The notes under the pieces were generated by a model. That model had not been told where the DNA came from. It saw only the letters and a list, made by a program, of their open reading frames with translations, and searched no databases. A stretch of 64,000 nucleotides of DNA from Parus major (lineage: Eukaryota > Chordata > Aves > Passeriformes > Paridae), in NCBI RefSeq assembly GCF_001522545.3, contig NC_031776.1, forward strand, positions 31,131,709 to 31,195,708, written 5' to 3'. How positions within the stretch are numbered: position 1 is the stretch's first letter; every line of letters begins with the position of its first letter. The position numbers and the translations under genes are program-made. This document shows positions 11,801 to 25,302 of the stretch, in pieces.

Positions 11801-14005
11801 TCTTGATGGACATCAAATTTCTAATGCCTAGAGGAATCTGTTACCCAGTCACTGGGGATTTTTTTGTTGCTGTTTTTTTCTGGAGGAAATTAAATTAGTT
11901 TCCTGAGTCCTGAGATACAATTTGGGTTTGAAGACTCCATTTTAATGAAGGGTGATGCTGCAGAATCATAATCAGGTAAAATACTTAAATTCTCTAGATA
12001 CTAGTTTTTGGAAGAGGCAGAAATATTGTCAACAACATAGAGAGGAGTTATAATAGATGTCTGCATTCTTTATTCTCACAATATATTGATTGTTTCTCAT
12101 CCTCCTAAAGAGTGAATCACATAATTCATGTCATTCTTCCTGTAAGAAGAAATGGGGCCCATTTTTTAGTGGAATTCAACCCCAAAAAGTTTGAACCCAA
12201 AAGCCAGGCCCTTCTCCGCGTGCAGCAGTGGGAAAAGCAATGGATCTCCATTTGGTCTTGCATGGGGAAATACACTGTGAATATTGACATTTTTCTATCC
12301 ATAGTGAACACTGTCAGATCTGGATTTATGGAAGATGGATAAGGTAGTTGGTTAATAGCCCCACTAAAACATTTATATTATATCAGCAGTGATAGAGTTG
12401 TGCATGGCTGTTAGCACTTGTCAGTTTTTCAAGGGAGAGGAGCATCATCAGGAAATTGAAGAACTTTCCTCAGTAGAATGAAGTGTTAAATCCACTTCCC
12501 CTATGAATGCCTTCTTAAACAACCAGTAAAATTAAAATTTAAATGCAAAATAAGTTTGGAACTCAAAATGTCAGTGAAATTTTGAACCTCTGCTGCAATA
12601 AAATTGTCTTGTAACCAAAAAGAAAGATGACAATGTCAGTCATATAATTTAATCAGACTATGATAAAAGTCAATTTCTGCCTCCTTCAGATTCTGTCTAA
12701 AGCTTTTGATGATGCCTAAAAGTTTTTAAGGGACAGGCAGTCACAGAGTAATGCAGACAGCTCCCTCTCCATCATCAAGACCACTGATATTTTTGGTATT
12801 AGGGTGCAGTGATACCTTAATTCCCACAGAATTTTCACTAAATTTCCACATTCTTCTATTAGAAAATGTGTATTTTATAAGGTTGTATTTTACTGACAGA
12901 ATTGATATTGTTTGATTTTTTTTTTCTCTACCCACTGACTAGCACAGCTGATACTGGATTATACAAACTGATATATATTTTTATATATCAATTATATATA
13001 ATTGTAGTTATATATTTAGTCAATCAGAGGCAATATCTAAACAGAAGTAGTATGTTTTATTAAACCAACTGGTTCAATTACTTTCCAAATAAGATGCTCA
13101 GAAAGTTTAGCTAGGTGTACAGTCTTCCTGACTTCAGGGTTTGCATGTCCAAAAGTAACTGCTTTCTTCACTTTTTTCTTTAATTAAAAACTTGTCCACT
13201 GACTTTGCCTTATCTTTATACCAAAGTGTCTTCATTTCACATGTCTGCTTTTTGTCACATTTAGGATACCAATGTATAATTTGTTAGCAGGAGATGGATC
13301 ACAAAGTGACTTTTCAGGTAGAGCCAACTACAAACCATATTTGGGTCAGACAGGATTTTTTGTGTGTGTCACAAGAAAAAAAAAAAAGTTTCTTCCTATA
13401 AAGTTTGAAATTCAGCTAATGGAGGCAAAGTGATGTGTTTTTTAATTGGACTTCTAGCAAGTGGACCAATATTGTAACACAGACATGTGAAGCAGATAAA
13501 GGCCTCACTGTGGCAGTCACAGCCTCAAAATAACTCCTACAGACCCACTGCACATTTCATGTACAAAAGGAGCCCAGTTTCTTCTCTTGGAGCAGCTGAG
13601 CACGCTTCTTGCACCAGGCAATACTTGTAAGAGATCATTAGTGTTTGGATGTAGTTGTTATTTAGTTATAAGATAGACCTGGCTTTTTGCTTTCTGTTTC
13701 TTAATTTACACTTCTAACTTTGCTCTGTATTGCTCTTTCTTGTCTTGCTCATTTGAGCCTTACTTGCAGGCTGAGAATTTGGGGGGGACACAGTGAGTTC
13801 CTGCACATAAGATAATATTTTCTCCATTATTCTGCTGTGCAAAGTCTCTTTTACTGCTACAATAGAATTGCTTGTTCTTCTTCCCTTTTCACAACTGAAG
13901 AGGGAGAATGAGAATGAATGGCCTGAGCCAGTCACAAATTGTGTCATGAAAAGTTCAGATGGGACAGCAGGAAAATGTTCGTCACTATGATGTTGGTGCA
14001 TCACC

Positions 14006-14190
14006 AGAGGAGGTTACTGAGATAGGTGGTGGAATCTTGCCCCTTGGAGGATTTTTAAGTTCAGCTACCACAAGAGCCACAGGTAACCACAGCTGACCTG
14101 GAATAGTGGTGCTTATCTTCCTTCCCAGAGAAGAGAGCTGGACTAAATGATCTCCACAGGGTCCTTCAGGCCAAAGTTCATTGATTTAAC
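14006..14190 (+). mobile_element. CR1 LINE 3' fragment (plus)
   Basis: A decayed match to the 3' end of avian CR1: a GGTGGTGGAATC-like segment, TTGGAGGATTTTTAAG, then GCTGACCTG, GAGCTGGACTAAATGATCTCC, and CCTTCAGGCC in place of the usual CCTTCCAACC. Several deletions show it is old. It is a 5'-truncated dead copy with no reverse transcriptase. Confidence 0.75.
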
Positions 14191-14852
14191 CAATATAAAC
14201 ATCAGGGGTTATATTGCTGAAAGGTTTTACCTTGTAAATGATAAATAAAATAAGATCAAAGCAGGTTGACACAAAATGTGCAGAGATTTAGAGAAAATGA
14301 TAATTCCAGCCTAAGAGCAGGTTAATAAACCAATAAAGGACAAGTGCTATGTTTTCCTGAAGGATAAAATACTGATGACTTACTCCTCTTGGATTGTGGC
14401 TTTACTGTTGATTTTGGAAGGGCTCTCAATGGAGTATATTACTTATCTGATAGTCTATCTAAGCCCCTTATTCTACTCTGTCTTTTTATGGTAAGCCTGC
14501 TGCCTTTACCTTCTATAACTTTGAATTTTGATCACTTTGTTTCCTTTTTATTTATGGGTACAAAAAAGTGACCTCATACTTATGAAGATCATTAACTGTG
14601 AAACTCTCCAGAATTACAGGTTGTTCTGGCTGATGTATCAATAAACTTTGAATTGTCTCCTTTATCGGCCTGAAGTTTGTGTAATTGTGTTTACCAAAAA
14701 TTCAATCTCTAAACGAAATTTAATCAGGAAATAAAATCAAGAAGCTACCGAGGTCTGTTTCACATCCCATAATCATTTTAAATAGAAGTCCATTGAGATT
14801 GTTTTGTTTAACTCTGAGGATAAAACATGTTTGGAAGATATTTAAATTTTCA

Positions 14853-14902
14853 TGGAGTCATAGAACAATTTGAGTTGGAAGGGACCTTAATGATCAACTG
14901 TA
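14853..14902 (-). mobile_element. CR1 LINE terminal fragment (minus)
   Basis: The string TCATAGAACAATTTGAGTTGGAAGGGACCTTAATGATCA, read in the two halves 14868-14887 and 14888-14900, is the reverse complement of the CR1 3' terminus. Only about 50 bp of the element remains. Confidence 0.75.
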
Positions 14903-17900
14903 AAGATTTCTTTTTGTGGAAGTTCTTTTGCTTTAAACTTATTTCTGTATTAAAACTGTCCAGTGGTTGCAACACTAATTAGATTGATATTGCATGGGAT
15001 ACACAGACTTGTTGCATCTAGACTTGTTGATTTTCCCACTAGATGGCATTATGCAAGTTCATTTATAGGTTGACTATAATTGCACATGCTAAAGATTTAA
15101 AAAATAAGAAATTATCTATTGTGTTTGCTCTTAGTCTATGCTTAGAACTGTGGCTTAAAATTCACTTGACCTACTTCTACCTAACAGCAACACAATCCAT
15201 CCTTAATGGATCAAATATGGATTTACTCAAAGCAATAAAGGAAGTCAACCATGGCAACAATATCTGATCATGTGTGCAATGTGCTTTTTAGAACAAAACT
15301 TGTCCAACCATTTCTGCATTTAACATTTTAAAACTGACTTCAATGCTGCAGATTGCTTCCTTTCTGGCTATATGGCTTCAGCTGAAGTGATAGGAAGTGT
15401 CCTATGTAAAGCTGCAGTGCTGAAGATTGATTTTAAATAAAGAGCCCCACACAAGCTTTTTTTTTTTAATTTATTAGCTAAATCAGGATAAGTAATCAGA
15501 ATGATTTATCACTTAATTTTAAATATAAAGCTGCTGCTGCTGTTTCCTCCACCCAGGTGAACTGTTAGCAATCCCATTACAAAGTTATGTGGTGCTCAAG
15601 AGTGAAGCTTCTAGAACCTGAGGTCCTGACCAGTGAATCACCACCTGAGGTGGAGCAGAAGTCCAACACCTTCAAAAGAACTGATGTGTTATCCAGGGTA
15701 CACTCACTTCCCTGTATTCCGTTTTCTGAGCCGTGTTTTTTCTTTATTCTTTCTGTAGAATGTAAGAGGCTCCAGGCTGGAAAGGGGTAATCCAATATTG
15801 CAACACTTTCCTGTAAGAGAGGTACAGAATATGAGCTGGATGAACCAGTTCAGTTAGCCTGGGCCAATAATAGAAAGTATCTACAAGACATCTAGTAAAT
15901 ATTAGCTTAGTATTAAAAAGATCTTTCAAATCCTCATGCTGTTGGAACACATAAAAGAAAAGTAGAACTTGTGCTTGTTTCTAAATTGGCTTTTATGAAG
16001 AGAACAGATTAATGCCACTTGGAGAAACTTACCAAGAGATTGCCATGAACTCAGGCTGTTAAACTGTTTGTGTGTTTTGTTGAAAACTTTATTTTACTCA
16101 TGCTATGCCCTGAGGTTCGATAAGCTATGATTTTAATTGTCCTGTGCAGTGCATGGCTGTAGATAATGCAATGTGTGATTCCTTGTCATGGAAGTGTTTA
16201 TGGGTTGTATTTGCCTATGATGGGTGATGGGATTCAACCCTTGTGACACTGCTATAAAAAATACCCAGTGAGAGCTGCCTTCAACCAAATTGTTGAAGTA
16301 CCTACAAATTGCCAATATAAACTAGGGTATAGATCCACTTAATTAGAGCAACTGGTTTCCTCTTGTCACTTCAGATGAAGAGATTGAATGTAGGTTTTAG
16401 TTGGTTAGTAATATTATAAATTAGTGGATATTAATTATTGTTAATTGTATTATTGGTTAATTTTAATAAGCACATGCATTTCATTACTGGGATCCAAAAC
16501 TTGAGAGTTTCACAAATGGTATGAAATCTTATTTCTAATTAACAGATTTTCATATGGAAAGGTTAGTGGCAGAAATTTCCTTTATTGTTTAGTCAATAGT
16601 GAACACTTAGTGAAAATCAACATCCCAATCCTGGTATTTGAAGTATGTATTCTACATTGGGATCCTAAGGGTTGTGCTCTGAGCCCCCTGGGGATTTCAA
16701 TACACCCAGCTGTTCAATAACACAGCAGAGACAAGCAAGCCTGTTAGAAAAATGGATATTTGGAGGGATGTGCTTTCTTTCTGTTCCTAAAAAAGCTGAA
16801 TTACTAGGGACAAAGGGATTTAAAAACACCCATTCACCAGCCCCAGTGCACGATATGGATGTGTAAAACATTGATCAAACCACAGGGCTCAGCAGCAGCT
16901 CACCCAGTCGTGCTCTGACATTGCAGCATCGGCCACGACGAGGGAGCGCCAGCCTGTGTCACCTCACAGGCAAAACCCAGGGCCATCCACAGGAGATCAG
17001 GGCTCTCTGGGAACTCTGCAGTCACTGTTTGCTGCTCTGAAAACTGCAGCCTGCAGTATTCACAGGGAGCTGCACAAACATTATTAACAAATTTGTGATT
17101 TATAACGCAGATCTTGCTTTTGAGGCACCAAGCTGGCATGGGCCATCTGACCTAGTCCAAAACCAGCACTCTGGTGTTTAATTACTGAACTCCAGGCAAG
17201 GTTTACCTGTGATTCCTCATTTAAATGGGTCTGTCTTTCCAGGGGCTCAAAATTACTTTTTGAATCTTCACTTGATTGATCTCTTCTGTAACAATTGGGT
17301 TTCCTGGTGATTTTCTGTTTGGTCTGAAATTATTAACTACCATAGAGCTCTTCTAAAAGACCTGCAATTTTTTTTTCAGTAGTTAAAAAGTTTACATGAA
17401 ACATTAGATGGAGATGAGTGGCAATATCTTGAAGGGGAAAATATATCTTATTTAGGAGCAGCTTTTTTTTCTCATCTTCACACTCAGAAATTAACACAGA
17501 TGTTTTGGTGTATCTGCAACACAGTCCTGTCTGTAGCTGTGACCAAGAAAGTGTCAATTTCTTAATCTTTTTTAGAAAATAAAGAAAAAAAAAACCAAGC
17601 AAATTAGTAAAGCACATTTAAACACAGCCAGGAAGTCGTGGATCTGTTTTAGTAATTGTGAAGAAGGTGGCTCATCCTCAGAGGTTATTATTCCTCATGT
17701 CAGAATTAAAAAAAGGCAGCACCTGCCTGTTTGTGGCTGGACTCAGCTAGTGAAAGTAGGCTCCAGAAATGTTCTGTGGAGGAATTCCTCTGCCAAGCTC
17801 CCCCCTCCAGATGAATGAATAAATGCAGCCACAGCACGAAACCCCAAACATTTACATCGTAAACACTTGCAGAGCTGGAGAGGTCCTTGCTCTGGCACTC

Positions 17901-18450
17901 ACTTCCTCTCTGAAGCAGTGAAAGCTCTGAGAAGACTCTCCTTGTCCCCAAAATTCAGATGTGCCCAAAGAGTGGCACAGAGAGTCCTCTGCAAAGAGGG
18001 AGAAGTGAGGATTTGACTATCTAGCACACAGGAAAAGAGTTTTTGAGACAACATATGGCAGGAGTTACTATTTATTTGTTTTAGACATCAGCCTTCTAAA
18101 TAATTGAAACAATTTCAGATGTTACCATGGGGTATTAACTTGAAAATTATGACTTTTTGGTATCTGTAAGTTTCATTCCATCTGTTCTTTCTGGCCCATG
18201 TTTATGCTGCTGATATCTGTCTGGTTGCTCCCACTGCACAGGAGTGACACTTGGCCTGGCACATGCTTAAATAAGGTATTTTTTATTTGCTTGAGTTTAC
18301 ACATGGGGGGGAAAACAAAGTTCTATTTTTCTCATACTGGAATTTTACGAAGTATCTATTTAATTAACATTTTTGGTAGATTTCTATGCAAGATAAATGC
18401 ATGGTAAGTGGAAATTGCAGAACTGAAATTGTAGTATATTAAGAAAATTA

Positions 18451-18798
18451 TTATGTTATTTGAAAGTTAGCCATATAATTTGCTTTTATTCTTTTAGAAT
18501 GGCAGTTGAATTTTAACAATGTAATATTTTCTAGAAATAAGGATTTTTTAATGGCTTCACTTAGGCAGCAAAGAACAGAGTAATGGTCACGAATTTGGCA
18601 GAGGACATTGCTTGCTTTCACCACTGTGTGATTCATCAGAACTCTTGTAGGATGATGGTCACAGAGCAGTGCAAAGCTGCCAAAGGCATCAGCAACCTTG
18701 GGCACCTTTTCACTACAAATTTTAATGACACAAAAAGGCTGTGGCAGGTCTAATAGAGAGCCCACCTGAGGAGCATCACCCGGAGCTTGTGCAGCCAT
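18451..18798 (-). other. Unexplained 115-codon ORF, intergenic
   Basis: An ATG-initiated frame begins MAAQAPGDAPQVGSLLDL. The middle reads like protein, with blocks such as VADAFGSFALLCDHHPTRV and VVKASNVLCQIRDHYSVLCC; the tail turns into AT-rich, low-quality sequence. I do not recognise a family and see no promoter or introns. It could be a processed retrocopy fragment of a cellular gene, or chance. Function is not assigned. Confidence 0.2.
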
Positions 18799-21700
18799 GA
18801 AGATTCACTATGCAGAGCTATTGGCTGAGATCTTGGGAGCGTCACAGAGGCAGCACTACAGCATCACACCTGAGCTAAATGCCTCTTCTTCTCTGCAAGG
18901 CTAAATGGGCTCAAGATACAGAGCAGCAGCAGCTCTGATGTCTGTCTAAACAGAGGCTCTTAAAGCTGTTTGTTTCTGCAAAATGGGTTTTAATAACAAA
19001 GGGAAAAATCTACTGCTCTTCAGCATTTGATGATGAGTACACCTGCACTGCTGCCACCTTGAGCTGGTTTATCTGGCTGTGGATTGGAGGCCATTTCAGT
19101 TGCATTCTGTAAATGTGTAAAAAGGAAAGCTGGCACTGCAGTCCAGCTGGCTGTGTGAGCCACCAGGAGCTTCAGCAGTCACACTGGAGTGTTTGGTTTA
19201 ATGCACTGGAGAACAGGGAATCATCATACCACCCACTCCCCAGGATACAGCTTGTTAAGGACTTTACTGGTGTAGCTGGATGTGTCCTCCTGGTGCAGCT
19301 CTGCTAGGTGAAATAATATCTTCCTGTGAAAAATAGATCTTGAGAGCTACACACAGAAAGTGCTGCATGGGAGCTGCATAATATTATTCCTCATTAGAAG
19401 GGAAACCATTACCATTGTTGCTATTCCCTGCAGAACTCAGACCACACCACTCCCACTGAAGTCTGTGTTCTTTAGAGTCCCAGAAGAGGTTTAAGTTCTG
19501 TGATCAGGCTAATTTAATAGGAGAGGTTTAATTATTTGATACCACAGGAAAAAAAAATAGAATTACTGACTTTTGAATCCTTTCCAAATCTGACATTTCC
19601 AAGCAGGTCTGTAATGGCAGTCTCAAAGGACCCGTGCAGTCCCCAGCACAGCCAAAGGATAACCTGTTGCTAAGCAACCAATATAAGTGTGCTGCTCAAC
19701 ATTTATTTCATTTGGAAAGGAATGTATTCTTTTAAGTACTTCATCTTAGCTACTAAGCACAAAGAGTTTTCCACTCGTTTTTCTGTAGCTGTGCACATGT
19801 GTAAAACAGCCGATTTGCACAATCAAATGTGCACTTCCAAGAACAGGTGCCAGAGAGGAACATGCAAAATGGAAGGTATAAAAAAACTGGCACCAGTACT
19901 TTAGCCCTTTCTAAGATCAGCATCCTGAATTTGCCTCTTTGTGTCTTTGTTCAGCCTAATTGAAAATGGGTTGCCTTGGAGCATGGATGTGGCAGAGCTC
20001 TCTGCAGAGCTAACCAGTGTTTGTGGATGCAACCTCTTTTGAAGATGTCAGGGTTTTTCCCAATGATAGGAGGAAACACTTTACACCTTGATAAGCAAAG
20101 GTCAGAACACAACACTGAATTTCAAGACCCCAAATCTCAGATTCGGCACTTGTTTCAGAAAAGCAGCTAAATAGCTTCAGAAAAGAGCACTTAATGCCCT
20201 ACAATTAACACCATTTCCACTTTAGTGCTTGTCCCTACAGTGAAATAAAACCCTACAGATCTGCCAGGCTTGTGTGTGTGTATCTGAAAGCAGCCTTGGC
20301 TGAATAGTCTATAGCTAGATTGTCCTTGAAAGAGTTATTAGTCATGTTTTCCAGTTTAGAGTACGTGGGGTGCCTGTGTATCTGAAGAGCTTTCTGTTCC
20401 TAGCCACTGAAGGTCTTTCTGCTGCTGACCAAATGGATCGTGCTGGATATGGACAGATGTCTCACTGCCCTTTGATCAAGTGACATGGATACACATTTTG
20501 CCTTCAACTGGTGTGGTTTCCAAATGATGAGTTTGTTAAATGAAAAGCAGTGTGGGAGTACTACAGTGTTTGCAAGCTAAGCTGTGCCTTGGGAGCAGTA
20601 ACTAACAACTATGGCTTTTTTTAGAGCTGAGGAAAATTAAGCTCAGTGTTGAAGAAATGCAGCTGAGCCTTGCATGGAATCCTGCAGCTTTGGTGACTGA
20701 AGACTCTTGGTGTCTTAGGCTATTCAGGTCTAAATCTCTCCCTGCCCCTCTCCCTCACTTCACTCTGCTTTCTGTGCTTAAGTCAGGAGTTGTTTTCCAG
20801 ACATCTCTTCATTGGAGGACTCACTTTAAGTGTTTGCCTCCCATCTGTGGATTCACAATGCAGAGCTCCCAGAGCTGAATCAATACTTCTTTCTTCTGTC
20901 AGCTGTAGTCCATGCAGGAACACTGCTGTCAACAGGCTGACACTGCAGGGCCACATCACGCAGCGTGGCTGTCACATCTGGGAGCAGGACAGCAAATTTG
21001 CTGCTTAACCTGACAGCCTGGTCATGAAGAGATTGATTTTGGTTTCAAGACGGAAATAATTGCTATTTTCAATCCCAGGGTTTTGATCTGTTAAAGTAAA
21101 TTGTTGGCTGTCTTGTTTTATTTAGGGAATACTTCCCCAAAAGTGCTGCTTCCTATTTCTTTAGAACATTCAGTCTTCAGTGACCTCTTGCTGCAGAGAA
21201 GTACAAGATCAACCAGTCAACCAACTAACACTGCCACAAGAAGCTGACATGAAAAATAACTCCTAAGAAAATTATCTGACCAAATCAAAAGCAGATTTGC
21301 TTAATGAGTGAACAAGTAGGGAAATACAAGAGTCTGGGCCCTTTTTTCAAGCACAAATAAAAATAGGGAAGTCAGGAAAATGATAAAACAAGATGGGGCA
21401 CTTATTTTTCAAGGTGCTTGATTTTGAGTTGCAAGATTCACAACAGCATTTGGGTTTGGGAAAAAAAAATAATCATTTTTCACTAAAAAAACTAATCAGG
21501 GAATGGTTAACACACACAAGAGGACGTTGTGTGAGTAACATATACTGAAATAAAACTACAGGGGGAATAAATTACAGGCAAAAATACAGCACAAATAAAG
21601 AGCAAGGGTATCTTAAGCAAAGTGTAATTCTAAATTGAGTAAAGGGCAAAAGATGAGATGCAGTTTCACAGGAAATCTGAAATAGCTCCAGTTAAGCTTA

Positions 21701-22071
21701 ACTTAGGATGCAGAAGCTGTTACATTTGAAATACATCTATGTTTTACTGTATAACTGCGGCATCTTGAGAGGCTAAAAGCACCACTATGCAGTAGCTTGT
21801 GTAAATATCCTGAGTGAACCAATGGTGAGGAGGGGGAATATAAAATGCAAAGCATAGATTTGGCTAAAATTCAATATTTTGGAAGGGTTTTTTTTAACTT
21901 TAAAGAAAATGCAAGATAAAAAAGAGAATGGATGTGTGACTCTGCCAAGGGTATATTATATGCCCTCTACAAATTATTTCACAACCTCAGAGGGAGAAAG
22001 GAAGAAATTCAAGACAGCATATATAATACAATTATTCTAACTCCATTTTATTGAATTACTCTTTTCATTTT

Positions 22072-22073
22072 AG
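22072..22073 (+). other. ACMSD: Candidate splice acceptor for an ACMSD leader exon
   Basis: A pyrimidine-rich run ending cttttcattttag lies about 300 bp upstream of the ACMSD start codon. If used, the exon carrying the start codon would begin at 22074 and a leader exon would lie further upstream. The evidence is the signal alone. Confidence 0.3.
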
Positions 22074-22373
22074 ATTCTTTGTAAAATAAATCCCTTCACG
22101 GTGCCAATATAAACAAGTATTTTCCCTTTGCCCTCTGTCAGCTGCAGTTTATGCATTAACAGGGACTTTCTGCTTGAAGTCTTTGTTCTTTTGGAGAGCC
22201 ACTCCTCTGGAATTATGCTCCCTGGTTGGCCACTGTACCTCGTTCTCCTGATAGCAGGTGGATGTGGACAGCAGCCAGAGTTAATAACCTGTGACCCAGG
22301 GACAGGAGGGATAGCAGCACTGACACACAAAACATTAGCATTGAAGGAGTATTTCTCCTCTGGCACTTCAAAA

Positions 22374-22430
22374 ATGAAAATTGATATTCATAGCCACATT
22401 CTACCTAAGGAATGGCCTGACCTAAAGAAG
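22374..22430 (+). CDS. ACMSD: ACMSD coding exon 1
   Basis: 19 codons, [19 protein letters not shown], ending AAG|gtaata in phase 0. It carries the HxH metal-binding motif (His6, His8). An open in-frame extension continues upstream to an ATG at 22215. Confidence 0.96.
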
Positions 22431-25266
22431 GTAATAAAAGTTTAGATATTCAGTGCCTTGTTATCAGCAGCCATTTCTACCAATGGGGTTTTTGAAAGAA
22501 AAATGAGTGAAGGGTTCTGTGGTAAATATCTCGAGGTTTCTTCAAATTTGGGGTTTTTTTCCAACTGTAAAGTATTTGTACTGCACTACTTTGAAAAGCA
22601 AGAGTCCAGTCAGAAGGGGATGCAAAACTGGGCCCTGTTCCCCACTTTTTATTTATTCTGAAAAAATTCTTAAAGTTTTCCTTGAGTGTTTTGAGACATA
22701 AAATTTCTGGATGATAAGATATAAATTCCACTTTCTTGATAAAAATAGAGCTGTTCTGTTATGTTCCTAAATGGTATTCACTTTTGTTTTAGATAAAATA
22801 AATAATCAAATATTAGACTAAATTAATGTTAACTAAGACAAATTCATTCACATCATCATACCCACAGGCATGAAATCATTAACTTCAATGGGAGTGGGGT
22901 CACTCTAAGTACAGCTAATTGATGATGATGATTTTGCTAATATCTGCTATTTTTTCAGTTACTAGAAAGAAGTAATCTATTATATTTAAAATAGTAAATC
23001 TCAGCTGTCAGAACACTGAAGCTATAAGTGAATTTCTGTTAACTTATTATTGTTGTTGTTGTTGTTGTTATTGTTTTTATTAATCACTGACATAAATTTA
23101 TTCTTGTCCACAATATTTTTCATGATCCTGTGAAATGTATTTTAGAATGAAAAATGTCATTTAAGTTTTAATGTAATCAATCTGAAAGGGTTTCATATCT
23201 ATTAGCTTTGCCTTTCTGTGATTTTAAGCAGTCCTGTTTCAGTCAATATTAGAAAGAGAGCAGCTGGGAAATGTAAACAGCATATTAGAAAAAAAGTCAT
23301 GAGAACACCTGGCATTAAAAACATACATAGGATTATTTCTTCATTAGTCGTGAAAAATAACATCATTATGTACAAAACCTCCTGGAAAAGAATGTTTATT
23401 TCCTTGTTTAGCTAGAAAGGTTTTTAAAAATATCTATTTGAACTTCCTATTTGTAATAATAACAGCTCCTGAAGAAAACCACATACACTGGATAATGTAG
23501 GTGAGGATACAGATACCTCTAGAATAATTATGTGTGTTTTAAATTGATAGGAGTTTAAATATCCAGACTACAAAGACAGGTTACTTTTGCACATTTCAGA
23601 TTTTGTTGTCTTTGTGCAGTAGCTTCATAAAAACTCCTACAGAATTCCTTCATTCTGATGCTATGTGGGGTTTTTTAAAAAATGAAATATTTTTGCCTGT
23701 AAATACTTTAAAAGGGTAATAAATTCACTGAGATAAAATGACCCCAAGAATTCCTTGATGTTCACAGATGTACATCAAGACTAAATTCACTAATGTTAGA
23801 CACTGTGGGCCAGCATTGCATTTCTTTAAACAGAGATAAAGAGGCAAATACCAAATTTTTAAAATTTAATTTCCACCTGCTAGGTTTTTCTCCCTGTGTT
23901 CTGCGCAATTCAATGGTTTATTAATGGGCTCAGAGTAGAAAACAACTCTCAGAATTCCCTGGAGTCCTCTGGAAATTCAAGTCATTAACACAGATCTCTC
24001 CATTTCATGCAAGGAAAACCAATGAGGAATCTTAACATGCACACATTTAGTTAGTGCTAAACTTCTCTTTCTTATTTCCAGCTTTGTAAATACTGGACCT
24101 TCAAACTAGAAAATTCTATCGTTGAGATACTGATTTAACAGCCTAGGAAAATATCACAAGTATAAAAAAAATCACTGGAAAAGCAGATAGGAACTGTCAA
24201 TACCTGCAACTAATAGCTGAGGGGAAGAAAGAAAAAAATAAGCTCAAAACCAGACCAGTGAGCTTCTCTATTGCTCCTTCAGTACCCATTTCAGGTACTT
24301 GTTTTCTGCTCAGCTTACAATTGCAATTACCATGGGTCTAGTTTAAAGTCCTCGTTAGTTGTCATTCATTAAACTTTCCCAAAATTTCAGTATTTTTACA
24401 TGTGTATAAACTTATAAAGGTATGCATTTAAATAAAATCTACATAGTTGCACAGTTAAACAGGGCATTCAGCCTCAGTGACTGCATCTGTGGCTGAGGTC
24501 AGGAGGTTTGGCTCTTCACACCCACATTAGGAAAGCTCACAGTGGCATCAAGTACTGATTTGATATCACAGGAAATTCAGGACTGTGTCCAAATCATTTA
24601 CACTTCAGTGAAACAAATGCCTGATCTTACTTAGTTTCCTTTTAAATGATTATTTTTTTGGAGAAATGGGAATTCTGAGCATTGTTTTCACTCAGAGATT
24701 TCAAGAGTTCGTTCCTTTCTAGCTGATAAATTATGAAAGTAAAAGGAAATCAGCAGCTTATGTAGGTTTTGCATTTTTTGTATGAACAATTCTGAATCTC
24801 TCTGGAAGAATCAATGAGCATCTAAGCTTCTCCTTTTTAGCTTCTCGTCCCTGTTTAAATATTAATAGACAAGAGGCTGACCTTCACTCCTGCTGCTGAA
24901 TCATGGAAGCTGAAAAGTGGAATCAATGCATCTTTGTGCTAATGATTAACTAATCACAGATTGGAAAGTTGTCAGCTCAGTTTTCACACTGCCAGATGTT
25001 TAATTTAATATTTTCTGTGTCAAAATTATTTCAGTTAGAACCTCAATGTAGTAAGCAACTCTAAGCATTTTTAAAGCAGTTGTTTGAAAATGTTGAAGTA
25101 CAAACTAAAATTCCAGCTCTACAAACACCATTAGTCCAGTTCAGCTACACTTCAGCAGTTCTGCTGAAGTCAGTGAGGCTACTCTGGTTCAAAGCTGAGC
25201 ACATGTGTTTGTCCTGAATGAGGTGTTTTTGTGAGAACTGCAGCTATTATTAGTAGTAGTATTATG

Positions 25267-25302
<36 letters not shown>

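Larger units (their letters stand above)
5990..22373. other. Intergenic region TMEM163 promoter to ACMSD
   Basis: About 16.4 kb, mostly AT-rich and unique. I see a Maf/CRE site near 6520, a triple GGTGATACA repeat at 6348-6381, a pyrimidine tract near 8.7 kb, a (TTTG)n run near 9537-9552, an AT-rich palindromic patch at about 12966-13018, two CR1 fragments at 14.0 and 14.85 kb, and an unexplained 115-codon ORF at 18.5 kb. No RNA gene, retrovirus or complete transposon was recognised in the rest. Confidence 0.7.
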
